Shown here: positions 37,322-49,184 of the stretch, one piece after another
How positions within the stretch are numbered: the stretch's first letter is position 1
How the letters are laid out: each line of letters begins with the position of its first letter
Source: Atrichornis clamosus
Lineage: Eukaryota; Chordata; Aves; Passeriformes; Menuridae
Assembly: GCA_013400975.1 (NCBI GenBank)
Contig: WBMZ01010153.1
Location: 135,386-199,385, forward strand
Reading direction: 5' to 3'
Length of the DNA: 64,000 nt
Made by a program: the position numbers and the translations under genes
Notes under the pieces: generated by a model
Told to the model about the DNA's origin: nothing
The model's database searches: none
What the model saw: the letters and a program-made list of their open reading frames with translations, nothing else

Positions 37322-38379
37322 GACATTGACATTACTGATTTCCGAAGTAAAGCTATCAGTAGAAGTAAGGGACCATTCAAAGAGACTGGCATAGAATAGA
37401 TTAATCCAAATGTAAGAGAAATATTGCAGGAATATTTGTACTGTGGTTAACCGGTTCTCTCCCTTAACTAGACCTATGGTAAATTTCACAGATGTTCAAC
37501 TCCATGTACAAATGGATCAAAAGTAAAAATAATTTTTGACTCACCTTTTTGAGTAATATATAGAAAACTGATGACAGAAACTGGACATATTGGCATAATT
37601 TTTGCATAGCAGGAGATGGAAGCAAATAGAGTGAGAATAATTAATGTTATGCAAATGAGGCAACTTTTCAGTAAGAGGAATTCAAACTAATTTTCTGCAT
37701 GAGTAACACTCTTCAAGATCCTGGCCATCTTGTGTTTTGCATCAACTAGTTTATCCGAGGGCTTATTTCAGCATCTCTTATGCTTTTACACTGTTCAAAA
37801 TTATGATGATAAAAATCTTTCTAAATAAGGTTTAGTTCCTGATCTGTGTATGAGAGAGTTTTACTTTTTATTTTTAGGATTCTTTTCATCCTAAAGTGTG
37901 GTCTCAGGCTTCCCAAAATTATTTGCTTTAAGGACAAGTTTAATTAACAGATTAGGCTGAAAAATGGTGTAGAATAAATCAGAAGAGATGAAAACTGACT
38001 TCAAGCATTTCTTGAAGGGAAAGTTCTTTAGACGAAACTGACAAGTAAACTACTTATTTTCCACTTGCGAATAAGGACATATATCACTGAAATTAGGCCT
38101 TTTGCTTCAAATAAAATGAAAACAATCAGTGTTAAATTGTATTCTTTTTTAGATCTTCCTGAAATAACAATTTGTAAATCTTTACACTACAAGCAGCATT
38201 CTCAGTGACAATTGCAAGTACTTAGGCTAAAAATTAGTATTGGCAGTCCTTTTTTTATTTTATTACAAGCTTCTAGAATGCATGAAACCTCTGTTAACAA
38301 ATCCTTATGGAAGTATTACTGCACTTCTTAGCTAATGAAACAGTATTTATCATATAAATAGGTTATATGGCTTTCTGGC
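37322..38379. other. Unassigned AT-rich DNA
   Basis: No gene or repeat recognised between the two CR1 copies. Confidence 0.5.
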
Positions 38380-38822
38380 AGCTATGGAATTATTTAGGTT
38401 GGAAAAGACCTATAAGACCTTCAAGTCTAATGGTTAACCTAACATTGCTGAGTCCACCATGTGCCCCCAAGTGCCACATCTTCATGTCTTTTAAATACCT
38501 CCAAGGTTGGAGACTCACACCACTAGTGACCAGAGACCAGCTTGATGTATCTGCATTCACCCCCACTCTCTGGCCCTGGCTGTCCATCCAGTTTTTTATC
38601 CAGCAAACAGTGCACCCATCCACTCCATGGGCAGACAGTTTCTCCAGGAGAATGCTGTGGGAGACAGTGTCAAAGGCTTTACTAAAGTCCAGGCAGACAA
38701 TATCCACAGCCTTTCCCTCATCCACTAAGCAGGTCACCTTGCCATAGAGGGAGATGAGGTTGGTCCAGAAGGACCTGCCTTTTACAAACCCAGGCTGGCC
38801 GGACCTGAATACCTCATTTCAG
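38380..38822 (-). mobile_element. CR1 LINE copy with internal deletion
   Basis: Minus strand. The right part (about 38522-38822) encodes the CR1 RT palm: CLVDEGKAVD, motif A as LDFSKAFDTV (about 38665-38695), and then KNWMDSQGQRVGVN up to SLVTSGV, which normally leads into motif B. There the sequence jumps directly to the CR1 3' end (about 38380-38520; plus-strand wording TTAGGTTGGAAAAGACCT and TTTTAAATACCTCCAAGG). The remainder of the RT, including the catalytic ADD motif, is missing. The open frame at 38390-38737 runs through the junction for 115 codons. The 126-codon plus-strand frame is antisense. Confidence 0.9.
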
Positions 38823-39090
38823 TCTACCCCAGGCCTCTCCATTCATGTACGCACAGTGAGGCCATTGCAAAGATCAGGGGCTCCCTTGGACTATGGGGTT
38901 GTCCCCTCCTTGGACTATGAAGGCCATAATGGGGTGTGATAGGGTGGGGCCTGGGGACACCTTTCTGGGGACTGGGACAGCCGAGGCTGACAGTATGCAC
39001 ATGGGGATTGGGGTCTCTCCCAGTGAGGGGAACCAGGATCAGACACATCTGCAGGATGACCAGGAAAGACTAAAAACACCATGGAGGATT
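38823..39090. other. Unexplained GC-rich block next to CR1
   Basis: Markedly GC-rich compared with the whole window, with many GGGG and CCTT runs. CCTTGGACTATG occurs twice, near 38884 and 38910. It abuts the 5' side of the minus-strand CR1 but does not match the CR1 coding sequence that should follow. It may be a divergent CR1 5' region, another element or a small GC-rich tandem repeat. Short open frames on both strands have no recognised domain. Confidence 0.4.
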
Positions 39091-40296
39091 GTCATATAGG
39101 TTCTCTATATTAACAGGCCTTTAACTTTTCAGGCACCTCAGTACAACTCCACTATTTAAGATTTTTGCTGAGCTTGGGAAAAGTCCTGCTAAAAGACTTT
39201 CACTTGAATAAGGCTCCATGTTGTGTTGGATCATGAAAGGTAGTAACTAATAACTATTAAACACTTCATTTTGCTATGTATAAAAATAACAAAACTTTCA
39301 AGTACAGGAGCACTGCTGGATTGTAATTACCTCAGCTAATTAATGCAGAAGAGACATCAGTGATGATTCAGTTGGACTGAATTGCCTTTCCTTGGAGCTA
39401 ACAGTCTATGCCACTGCCATCGCCAGGAAATATCTCCCTTGATTATTGCACAGCTGCTCAAAACACTTGTGGCAGAAGACTATCCATCCTTCAAGCATTA
39501 AATGAACCTGAAATATGTGCTGCAGCCTACGAAAGACTTGACTTCATTTTGTTATGGTTTCTGAATCTTGTACCTACGTGAGTACTTTGGATGAGCCTTT
39601 GCCTCTTAGTCTTGATAATACATATTTTTCTTTGTTTTTTTAGGTCTTTCTTCATCCTCAGCTCCTTCAACGTGAATGAACAGATTGTGTGGTAAAAGAG
39701 CAGATGGATCTCAGTAGAGCATATGAATGTCCTCAAAGAAATTACCAGAAAGTGTGTTCAATATAATACTTAATGCTTTACTACATTCAACATCAAAACA
39801 TTAATAATATACATATTTAGAAATGCATTTTACTTTTGATCAAGTCTAGCACTTTTATGTTTATATTCTAACACAGTGATGATGTTAGCCACTGGCTTTA
39901 ATTTGCATTTGCTCATCATAGTCCACAGTCTCTTTCATGTGGCAAGAAATACACATTTATCTAGTATTCTTCTTTCTTCCTGAATGAAATATAAAACTAG
40001 AATAAATATTTTTTTTTTTGCAGCTGATTTTTCTCTCTATTCTGGTTTTGCTTTTTGTGTTGGGCTTGGGGTTTTTTTTTGGTGTCTCCAAGCTTTTTCA
40101 CCAACTTTCCAATAAAGAAGATATTAAAGTCTTTAGATCTATGATGCTGTACAGGCTCCATTTCAAACTGCTGAAGTAAACACTCATTTATTTTCTTCGT
40201 ATTTGGCTGTTTTTATTTCTCCTGAGAACTGAATTTAGAACATTTAAGTGTGCTAAATAAAGAATCTACCTTACAGAGCATATGATCTAGAGATCT
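39091..40296. other. Unassigned AT-rich DNA
   Basis: No gene recognised. T-runs lie near 40008-40019 and 40072-40081. Confidence 0.5.
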
Positions 40297-40818
40297 TGTG
40301 TGAATCAACACAGGCAGGTGACCAGAACAACTGCAAAACCATGGCTGAAATGCAAAGAGTAAATTTATTTTGTTACCTCACTAACTAGAGGATCCTAAAG
40401 CAACACTCAGGCAGCAGAGACACACAAAATGAGGACACTGGCACCTCCAGGCGTGGTCCAATCCTAGTGGGTGGCGGGGCTGCTCTTTGCACCCATTTAT
40501 CTAGGGCCCATACACAAGAAGTTTACCACCGTGCTGTGATCTCCCCTGTACTTTTTATGATCCCTGAGCTTTGATCTCTCTCCCAACAGGGAACTCAAGC
40601 ATGTCTGTGAGAGTGTCTCCAAGTTTCTGTAAACACCTATGTTATCTCTACACAGAAATTCTACTTCTCAAAACAGACAGAGGATAAACAGCAGTAGGCA
40701 TAATATATGGTTTCCCACACTGATATTCCCCAGGCCTTGGTATTCCCAGCTGACAGGTTATTTCAGCGAATCAACCCCTCCTTGTCAATCTTCTGCTTTT
40801 AACCCTTTTGTCCCAACA
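40297..40818 (-). mobile_element. Candidate solo LTR of an endogenous retrovirus
   Basis: About 520 bp, bounded by TG (TGTGTGAATC) and CA (GTCCCAACA) and less AT-rich than its flanks. On the minus strand the order fits U3-R-U5: a TCATAAAAAG TATA-like site (40551-40560) and, about 190 bp further on, AATAAA (40364-40369), then about 70 bp to the end. Flanking pentamers are GATCT and GACAT (3 of 5 match), so a target-site duplication is only suggested. I do not recognise the family, and no internal retroviral sequence is present. The plus-strand frame at 40639-40842 is not a gene. Confidence 0.45.
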
Positions 40819-41978
40819 GACATGATGTGGCAAAGTGAATAATACACTGAATGTTGTACTATACTATTTGTACAATCTTTAAGTGAAATGTTTTTTGTTT
40901 AGTATCAAAGATAACCAGCATATATGCATACTACTTTTTAAAAGTAAGGAAAAAAAGAATGAACACTAGAGAGGGAACAAGCACAGAGCATGGGAAGATT
41001 TATGTTTATCTTCTTATGATACAGGGAACTAATTCTGCATCATTCAATGGCAGGTTATCTGTCATACTAAATTATGACATCAATACCAGATGTGCTTTTT
41101 AAAGATAATTTTTGCTTAAGTTGAAATTATTGGCCTAATTATAGAATTCTTGTGTAAAATTGTTATGCTGTTATGTACTATGTTATTGGTATAAATACCT
41201 ATGGACCAAAAGATATTTCTACTTCATCCAGTTGGGTTAAAGTTTAAATGCATCTTAGCCAGTGCTTTCCAGAATTTATGCTTTTTCTGAAGGAAAATAG
41301 TGTCATTAGTATCTTTAGGTTTTACCCTGACTTGATATTTTCTGCATCTTAATTTTGCCTCTCTTTATTTCAAAAGCCTATCTAAAAATACTGAAACAAT
41401 TTTATCCTGAGACAGCACAGAGATAATTTAGGGCAATTCTTCACTAGTATAATACAGATGGGTTTGGCACGACTACATCTTCATTAAACATCCCACTGCT
41501 GCTGGTAGCACTGATGGGAATGGAACAGAGGGTGTGATACAGTTTCATCCTCCAGAAAAAGGTTTCAGAGAAATCTTTATACCTGCCTTATTTAATATAA
41601 GATAGAGTTATTTCTTTGTAACTTGTAATGCAGGAAATTTCAAGGTCACATGAAGCTTTGAAAAACTGCCTTCACTGCATCCACAGGTCAGATGTAGCTG
41701 CGTATCTGACCCATTTACCTTTTCCCCTCAAGTGCTTCATGCACTATTTTTGTTAGTTTCCTTCTTAAGGAAATGGTTTTACGACAGCACAATGACAGTG
41801 ACGATGGATGGAAAGATAATTCCCACAACTGCCTTAAAAAGTAGACTTCCCATTTTCATCACAACAATACTATTAATAGAAACCAGTAAACAAGTCCAGA
41901 AAATATATGTTGAACATCTTTGATTAGTGTTTTACAAAGAGTTTATTTCCAAATGTCATTAAAGCATCTTTTCCTTAC
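40819..41978. other. Unassigned AT-rich DNA
   Basis: No gene or recognised repeat. Confidence 0.5.
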
Positions 41979-42044
41979 TGGACTGCAATGATCATTGTGG
42001 GTCCCTTCCAACTCAGAATATTCTGTGATTCTGTGGTTCTGTGA
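41979..42044 (+). mobile_element. Very short CR1 3' end
   Basis: The last ~65 bp of a CR1 3' UTR: GATCATTGTGGGTCCCTTCC, CAACTCAGAATATTCTG, then a TTCTGTGAT/TTCTGTGGT tail. Extreme 5' truncation. Confidence 0.9.
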
Positions 42045-44794
42045 CTATTTGTAAGCCAACAATGTTGATCTGACTAGACATCACCTCCTGAACAAAAACT
42101 ACAGTATCTAATACTAAACTACTCAAACCTAAAAAACTAAAAGAAATATTTTTCTCTTTGAAAGAGTTTGTCATTCTTTTCCTAGCTCTAAGTGATCATG
42201 CATTTATGAAAATATCCCAGCAGAGAACTCAAGAGTGCTAGGTATAAGAAAGTTAAATATGAAGAAAATAAGCCTGACTAGGGGAAAACTTTAAAAAGTA
42301 ATGCCTTTGTAATCTTACTGTAATTGCCTCAGAAGACTGTGGCTATTGATACAAAATTAACTGTATTTCTTAGCCTGAGAAAATAAAATTTAATCCCATG
42401 GAATAAAATTTCCAAGAAAGGAATATGCTGGCAACAATCAAAGATATCTTATTCACTTCAGCTGAAGGTTTTACTTTGTTAATAATGGAAAGGAAAAATG
42501 GTATTAAAAAATTCTCCAGATTGCTTAGAAACAAATGAACACGAACTAAAATAAAATTCCATTGAATACAGCTCTTGTACAGCTAAATTCACCCAAAAAA
42601 TTTGGAGATATGGCAAAATTCAGATAGAAATGTTGATTTTTTCATCCAGAAAGCATGCATAGTAATTTTCCTTTCTAGCTTTCAGATGACTGGAATGAAA
42701 AAATGTTCAAAATATTTGTTATTGTTCAAAGACATAATTTTCTTTTCCCCTTGCTGAATTTATTTTTTAGAGGCCAGAGCAATCTGAGGCTTTCTTTTTT
42801 GTCCTTCCTTCAGCTGCCTTTCTAGATCTTTTTCTGATGTATTCTGTGGCATAGTCAGGAACAACAGTGTCAGTTGTTTGTAAAACATGTAACATTAAAA
42901 GAACTTAAGGTTCTGCCAGTATGGATGCAGCAACCCTTGCAGGTAGCAATAAAATAACTGTGCACAGGAATGCCAAAAGCTTTTTTTGAGTATGAATTTT
43001 AAAGGTCTTTCTTTCAGATTCTTGGAAATATCTATGGAACAACTGTATAAGCAATAGTTCAAATTAGTGACGTTATGCTTTTTTCAGGGAACACTGGTTC
43101 TCACTGTTATTATACCCACTAAGCATTTATTGAAAGTAGGACAAATTTGGCAGTTTTACATGTCATAAATTATTTAATTGGCTATAACTTTCTTAACTCA
43201 GAGTTAAGATAATGAAAGTGAGTTACTCTCGAACTCCACAAGGCATGTTGTCCTACAGAATCTGTTTCAGAAATATGACCAAGACAATACAGCTTGCACC
43301 ACATTGTACATCCACAGACATTTACAAGCCATCTCTTGTCTTTCGTAATTTTGTTTTAATGCAAAGGTGTAGGAAAATAAATGAAAATATAGTTAATTCT
43401 TAATTTTTACTTCTAATATTCTAAGGTTTCCTTTTAAAATTTAATAAAATAGACAAGATTTTATTATTTTGTTGGATTAGGATCTGAATTCTCTATCAGT
43501 TCAATTCTCAATAGATACTTTTCCATTAGCATTTTATTACACTGTTTTGAACCAAATTTCCTAATTGTCCCTACTTACCATATAATTATTTATATCACAG
43601 ACAGTTTGCATATAGCATAAACTGAAATTGTTTTAAATAAAATCCAACTTTAAGATAGACTCCATAAAGCACATAGAAGACTCTAACACCAGTCCATGGT
43701 ACCAAGAGAAGCTGGTTTGAAATCAAATGCCCTGATATCTGTACAGTATGAAAACTAGGTCCTTGACACCATTGTTTAATACTAGATGTTTTCTGAAAGA
43801 TGTAAGATCAAAAGAACACCCCAGAAAAAACCACAAGAAGGCTTTCACTTTTTGGTTACAAATTTGGAGTTTAATCATTATAGTAAAAAAACAAATTCTC
43901 TAGTAGGAAAATTTTCACTTGGATGCAAGGAAAAAAAGTGGGGATTTCTTAACCCATTAAAACTCATGTTCTGCATTGTAATGAACTTTACATTTAACTT
44001 TCACATTTAGCTACATTCCAGAGGGAGAAAAACACTCTGTTCCTCCTGACACTATTACTCAAGCTCAAACTAGACAGCCTATGTTGTGGAATCTGGATTA
44101 CTCCTTAGGGTGATAATGAAAGCAACACCTAAGACAGAGACATCACACATTCTTCAGTCTTTGTACTATGAAAAAATGAATTTTTTTGGACAAAACTTGA
44201 CAGAAAGCCCAAAGTATCATATAGATGAAGAAATAAACATAAACATATTAAAAAATAAATAAACAAAGAAAAAACGGAAAGAAATTTAGGATAAAAAGGG
44301 GTAGTATTTTCAGAGATCTGAATAAACAGTTCCAATATATATCTGTAATGAGCTCAAAGCAATGAATTTCAAGACTTTCCTGTTTCTCCCTTTCACAGAA
44401 GGCAAGTTCTCAACAAATCCAATACATCAACTATAAGCTTCTACGGCTGATGTTACAACACAGATTTCAATATCTTGGATCATTTCAAGTTAGGTCATAT
44501 ATATGTATAAATACAACAATGTCTCCACTGTACCATGTAGGCTTACCTTGAATGATAAAGGGCAGAATTAGCATAGGATCTTTCTTCATTGCCTCACTTG
44601 ACCGAGACAGTGTGTTTGAATTACTCGGGCTGAACTTCCCTTGAGTGAAACTACAAAAAGAGGAAAAACTCAACCCAACACGTTTAGTTGCACAGTGATC
44701 TCAGGAGACACAGAAGCATGTCAACAGCTAGGAACACAATGGCAGATTATTTGCACTGCTGCATCCTGGGAGGACAACACCAAACCAGGATAAA
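42045..44794. other. Unassigned AT-rich DNA
   Basis: No gene or recognised repeat. The frames at 43212-43403 and 43786-44010 (plus) and 44129-44335 (minus) are short and have no domain. Confidence 0.5.
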
Positions 44795-45028
44795 CAGAAA
44801 GAAGAGAAGCTCATACTGGGCATAAGGAAAAATTTTCCTCATGAGTACAGACAAGCACTGGAACTGACTGGAGCAGTCTCCATCCTTGGAGGCTTAGAAC
44901 TGTCTGGATAAAGACATGAGCAACCTGATCTGATCTCACAACTGACCCTTCTTTGAGAAAAAGGGTGAACAAGGTACTCCTTGAGGTCCCTTCCAGCCTG
45001 AAATATCCTTTGAACCTATGATTCCTAC
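44795..45028 (+). mobile_element. CR1 LINE 3' end (second subfamily)
   Basis: GAAGCTCATACTGGGCATAA, AGTCTCCATCCTTGGAGG, CTTGAGGTCCCTTCCAGCCT and the terminal CTATGATTCCT match the last RT codons and 3' UTR of CR1. The wording differs from the 36987 copy, so it belongs to another CR1 subfamily. 5'-truncated and diverged. Confidence 0.88.
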
Positions 45029-45778
45029 ATATTGTTGTATCTCAAATGGCTAAATCCCTACTGAATTACAAGTTCTAAATTTCAGCAGTGCTTGCTGTAC
45101 AATCTATCTACTCAACTGCAACAGTCCAAATAGGTCTAATTAAATAAACACTTACGCTAAATAAATAGTTTTTAACTGAAAATTTGTAAACTTATGCTAG
45201 ATACTTTTGTGGGTGCACTTAATCATCCATAGTAAGCAGTCATTCCTATTCGTCAGCCAGTGCTCTTAGCTGCATGCCTATTTTTATGAATACTTTTATG
45301 TGGAAAGAGGAGGCCTATTCATACAAGTTTAAATATTACTGCAAGACTCCACAGACTCATAGCCTAAATAAAGTGCCTAAAAAGAATGCAACAATGAAAA
45401 TTATGTCTGAAGATTTTTTGTTGATTTTTAAAATGTAAGTATTTTGTTAGCCTATTAATAATTTCAGTCATTCTTTTAGTATCTTAACTCATCAGAATAT
45501 TTTTGGGAATCACAGTAAATATTATAAAAACTACTTATTATCTATTTTTAATATTTTAACATTGTGTTCTTCAAGGTGCAAGAAATTAAGATCTCAGGTA
45601 TTTGTGCACAGTTCACTTTTTTTCTATACACAAAGTAGAATATGAAAATTGCCCACTATGACCTTTTTTGTGCTTCTGCTTACTAGGTAAAAACTTGCAC
45701 TTTTGTTATAGTGAGAGAAATACAAAAGAGAACTAGCTATTATCACAACAGAAATGAGTGTTTGTGTTCAAGTGTAGC

Positions 45779-45840
45779 TGTGTGTGCCATGCATACACAT
45801 GTACAAGTAAACGTGCATATGCATGTATACATAACCATGC
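45779..45840. repeat. Alternating purine/pyrimidine low-complexity patch
   Basis: TG/CA/TA-rich alternating sequence (TGTGTGTGCCATGCATACAC and following GTGCATATGCATGTATAC). Not a clean microsatellite. Such sequence favours Z-DNA or cruciform formation. Confidence 0.6.
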
Positions 45841-46484
45841 AGTTTGCAATATTGATCCGTTTCAGTAATGGTCTAATGCTGTTTTCTTAGAATCAGCACT
45901 GCTAAAATGATGAGCATGATAATTTAGTATGCCATACATGGTATCTCTCCTACCTTTGCTAAGTTTTAGAGGACGTTGACTTTGTGCAATTTTCTTTGAC
46001 ACCAATTCAAAGGACTCTACAGTAAAAGGCATCAGGAAAATCAGGTACAGAAACATTAGAGAATAATGTATAAAGTCTAGTTTCTTCCTAAAAGTAAGAA
46101 CATACTCTGTTTTTCAAATAAAGAGGTTTCAAAGGGAATGGAAGTGTATAAAAGGGACTAAAAACTTTACAATATCATGGATATAACAGACCAATTTCAA
46201 ATTTATTATGGAAGACACTATTTGCTATTATTTTAATTATACTGCAAATATATTGGGTTTTTTCAGTCCAAAGGTGTGACTTTTAAAGGTGAATTTTGCT
46301 CCCCTGAACTTAGGGAGGTTAGATGTGTTCAAAGCATCTGAAGAGTTGGTTCTTGGTCTAAAATAGTAAGACTTTGATTCAGAAAAATAATGTTGTTTAA
46401 AATGGATACTTAAACATTCTATGTGAAGAAGGGATAAAGTACAGACATAAAATTAATGTACATTCCCTTCCAAAATTATCCTGT

Positions 46485-46985
46485 GTGCAGCTAACACAGC
46501 TCTTATTCTTAATCACAATGCCTTCTACTCTGTACCCTATAATGGCAATTGAGATTGACATGGATGTCTTTGCTATTAATATCCCAAAATGGATCATTCA
46601 GCCATGGCATATGTCTTTTCCCAAATGGAGGTCTTTGCTTTTCCAGTTTGACAACATTTTAAGAATATTTACTTCATTTCATATTTTCCTTTTAAAAATT
46701 TTCTTACTGCTTTTTTCAGGGTGGTTTTATAAAAGCAGTAGTGGCAGTTGTTACTGTGTTACACAGTTTACCAATAGATCAGACTTTCTCAGTACCTTTT
46801 TTAAGAATATGCTAAAAATTAATATGAAACCTTTTAGAAATTATAAAACAGTTTATATGCCAGTTTTCATTACCCGGCCTAAAACAATGCCTGTTCTAAA
46901 TGTTTGCATACTAAGTAATAGCAGTATTCATGACTGCTTTGTATTAATTACAAACTTTTTTCTTTTTATAAATTGCTTTTTATAA
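46485..46985 (+). other. Longest open frame, 166 codons, probably non-coding
   Basis: Opens with GTG; the first ATG is at codon 12. The translation is rich in F, I, L, Y and W, with a hydrophobic stretch around residues 60-80 (FHIFLLKIFLLLFSGWF), and ends in TAA. I recognise no domain, and the codons look like AT-rich composition. It could be a chance frame, a fossil transposon piece or a small membrane protein. There is no promoter, splice or homology support. Confidence 0.15.
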
Positions 46986-47689
46986 TCTATTTGAAACATG
47001 CCATGTTTCTCGAATGTCTCTGGTGGGGAAACATACAAGCTAACTATGGGACTGAGAGAATGCACAAAACCTAGACAGTTTGACATGAAACCTATGGACA
47101 TCTGCACTTTTCAGAACAGCTGCTAGAGGCCAGCCAGAATTCCCAAGTGAGTCTAAAATGCCATGAGGCACCTATGCTTTGGTACCTGAATCACTCTCCT
47201 CACTTCAAAAACCATGAAAAAACAAACAAACCTTTCTATGTAGATTTTTTTTTTTATTAAAGAATGCTTCAGCAAGCATGAGTAAGCACTTCAAAACTGG
47301 GAAAATACATAACCAGGTTAACTGAGCAATTTCATTCTTTATTTTGAGGTCTTTGTGTGCACAAGTAAGAAATCTCTCATTAAAACAATAAAATATTTTA
47401 TTTCAATTTCACATGTATTTGGTTTTTTATGGTAGTGTCAAGGCTTCATATTTCTTCAGTAACTTAGCATCACATGGCAGTCACAAGTCACAAAAGCAAT
47501 CTGTCATATTCAAGAGAGACTTTTTTATAGCCAAAGAAGTGCACTATATATTTACACTGTTAGTGGATTTATTCTTTGGTGTACTTCAAGGTGCAAGAGA
47601 GTTAACTATGAAACTAATTGAAGTGCACATCATGTCCAATGTAACTTTCTATTCATAACTAGGAAAGGAAGTAGATTGGAAAATAGGAT

Positions 47690-48020
47690 AAAATGCATCT
47701 TGGGTTCATCAAAGACAGATCATGCCAGACTAACCCAATAGCTTTCTTGATAAGATAACTGATTCTCCAGACAAGGGAAATTCAGTAGATCTAATCTGTC
47801 ATGACTTCAGAACAGCTTTTTGGTACAGTGCCACTTTCAAAATTATTTCTTAAGATGGTAAGGGTGGGAGTTAGCCCAGGAATTGTAAAGTGGAAATAGG
47901 TAGGTAGAAAACAAGGAAATAAAAGATGAACTGTTCTAAAAGGAAAGGTATTGCGCTGAAAGGAGTTCTCCAGAAATTAGTACCAGGTTCAATGTTTTCA
48001 CTGCCAATGTCAATGCATAA
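47690..48020 (+). mobile_element. Old CR1 reverse transcriptase fragment
   Basis: On the plus strand, GFIKDRSCQTNPIAF (from about 47702) matches the CR1 fingers region, and ICHDFRTAF (about 47797-47823) is a decayed motif A. GVLQKLVPGS (about 47961-47990) is a decayed motif B. Many stops and frameshifts are present, and motif C is missing. Divergence is higher than in the other CR1 copies, so this is an ancient insertion. Confidence 0.8.
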
Positions 48021-48429
48021 AGCACTGCAAACATTTGTACACATAAAAAATCATTATTAAAAAAAAAAAGATAGCGACATGGGACTTTTAAGGTGAAGGT
48101 GGAGGGACTGGACTGCATTCTCCACGGAATTTTGAAGAGTTCTCACATCACAACTGGGGACTCAAGGCTTAGGCAAGGTCCAAAAGACCCAGAAGAGGAG
48201 GCCAAAGGCCAAGATCCATAAGAGTTTAAAGTCTAGTTAGAAACAAGAATTATACGTTTGTTTACTTTAAAGTTGTGAAAAGACAGACATGCATATCAGT
48301 TATAAAATATAAGAACAAGTGGCTCAGAATGCAAGAAGTTCCCTATATTAAATGTTACTTAATTTAGTTAGTTTTAACCTTCAGCAGTGGAAATACAAGA
48401 ACCTATTTAAGTAGGGAGCACAAACCTTG
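48021..48429. other. Unassigned DNA between two CR1 fragments
   Basis: Holds an A-run near 48057-48069 and no recognisable gene. Confidence 0.5.
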
Positions 48430-48780
48430 TGCTTCTGCAGTGCACTCCCCCAGTTTTCCAGCAGCAGCAAGTTGCTGCATTAGTTGTTTTGTATGCCTAG
48501 CCAGTATCTTGCTGCCTTCTCACAGATCTGTTGTCCATGCATTTTTCCAATCTCTTTTTTGTATGTGCTGGAACTCTGCCACCACAATCACCTGTGGCAG
48601 GAGGTTCTGAAGTTTATTACTTACTGTGCAAAAACCCCACATTCTTTTCTATTTGATTAGAGTTATCTCCAAAGTTCATTGAATGCAACCTATTTGTAAT
48701 ATACTGGGATTTTGTGAACAGCAGTTATACCTTCAGCCTTTGTTATTTTGTAAATATGTTTAAAGGTAGACACACTCATG
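48430..48780 (-). mobile_element. Probable ancient CR1-like 3' fragment
   Basis: Read on the minus strand, LLPQVIVVAEF followed by an HIQKRDW / KKRLEK-type segment and a CMDN run (about 48505-48625, in shifting frames) fits the C-terminal end of a CR1-like ORF2. The DNA resembles old CR1/L3-like sequences seen across birds and turtles. Strongly diverged, ends uncertain. Confidence 0.5.
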
Positions 48781-49184
48781 GGTTTTGTGAAATTTTAAGA
48801 TCAATCTCCTGGAAAAAACATTTCATTGTGTTTTTTCCTTGTTATTATTTTAATGAATGACAATGCAAAATAATAATTATTAAAAACTCTGAGTTGGATA
48901 AATATTTAAGTTTATCCCCGAATTTTCTCTTTAGTTCTCAAAGAACTGTCATTTGACTTCACCTGTATCTAAAGATAAATTACAGCAAAATATTCTTAAA
49001 CAACAGATACCTCTCAAATATTTTCAGTAGCATAAAAGGTAACCTCAAGTATACCAAGAGCTGTCCTGGAGGATGACCTATCCTTTCTTAATCAGAGAAG
49101 GTCTCTCCAGAGAGGCTTGCTGGAAGTGTAAGCAGAATTCCTTGAAAAATATTCCTTCATTCTTCCTGGATTTCAGTTTTATAT
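48781..49184. other. Unassigned AT-rich DNA
   Basis: No gene recognised. A 10-bp AT-rich inverted repeat (TTATTATTTT / AAAATAATAA) lies at 48842-48876. Confidence 0.5.

Larger units (their letters stand above)
45029..47689. other. Unassigned AT-rich DNA with one unusually long open frame
   Basis: No gene or known repeat recognised. It contains an alternating purine/pyrimidine patch (45779-45840) and the longest open frame in the window at 46485-46985, both listed separately. Confidence 0.5.

Noticed and set aside
38367..38747. 126-codon plus-strand frame
   Set aside because: It lies antisense to the CR1 reverse transcriptase frame, which carries the recognisable motifs.
48842..48876. 10-bp inverted repeat TTATTATTTT / AAAATAATAA
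   Set aside because: Both arms are pure A/T with a 15-nt loop; this is expected by chance in sequence of this composition.
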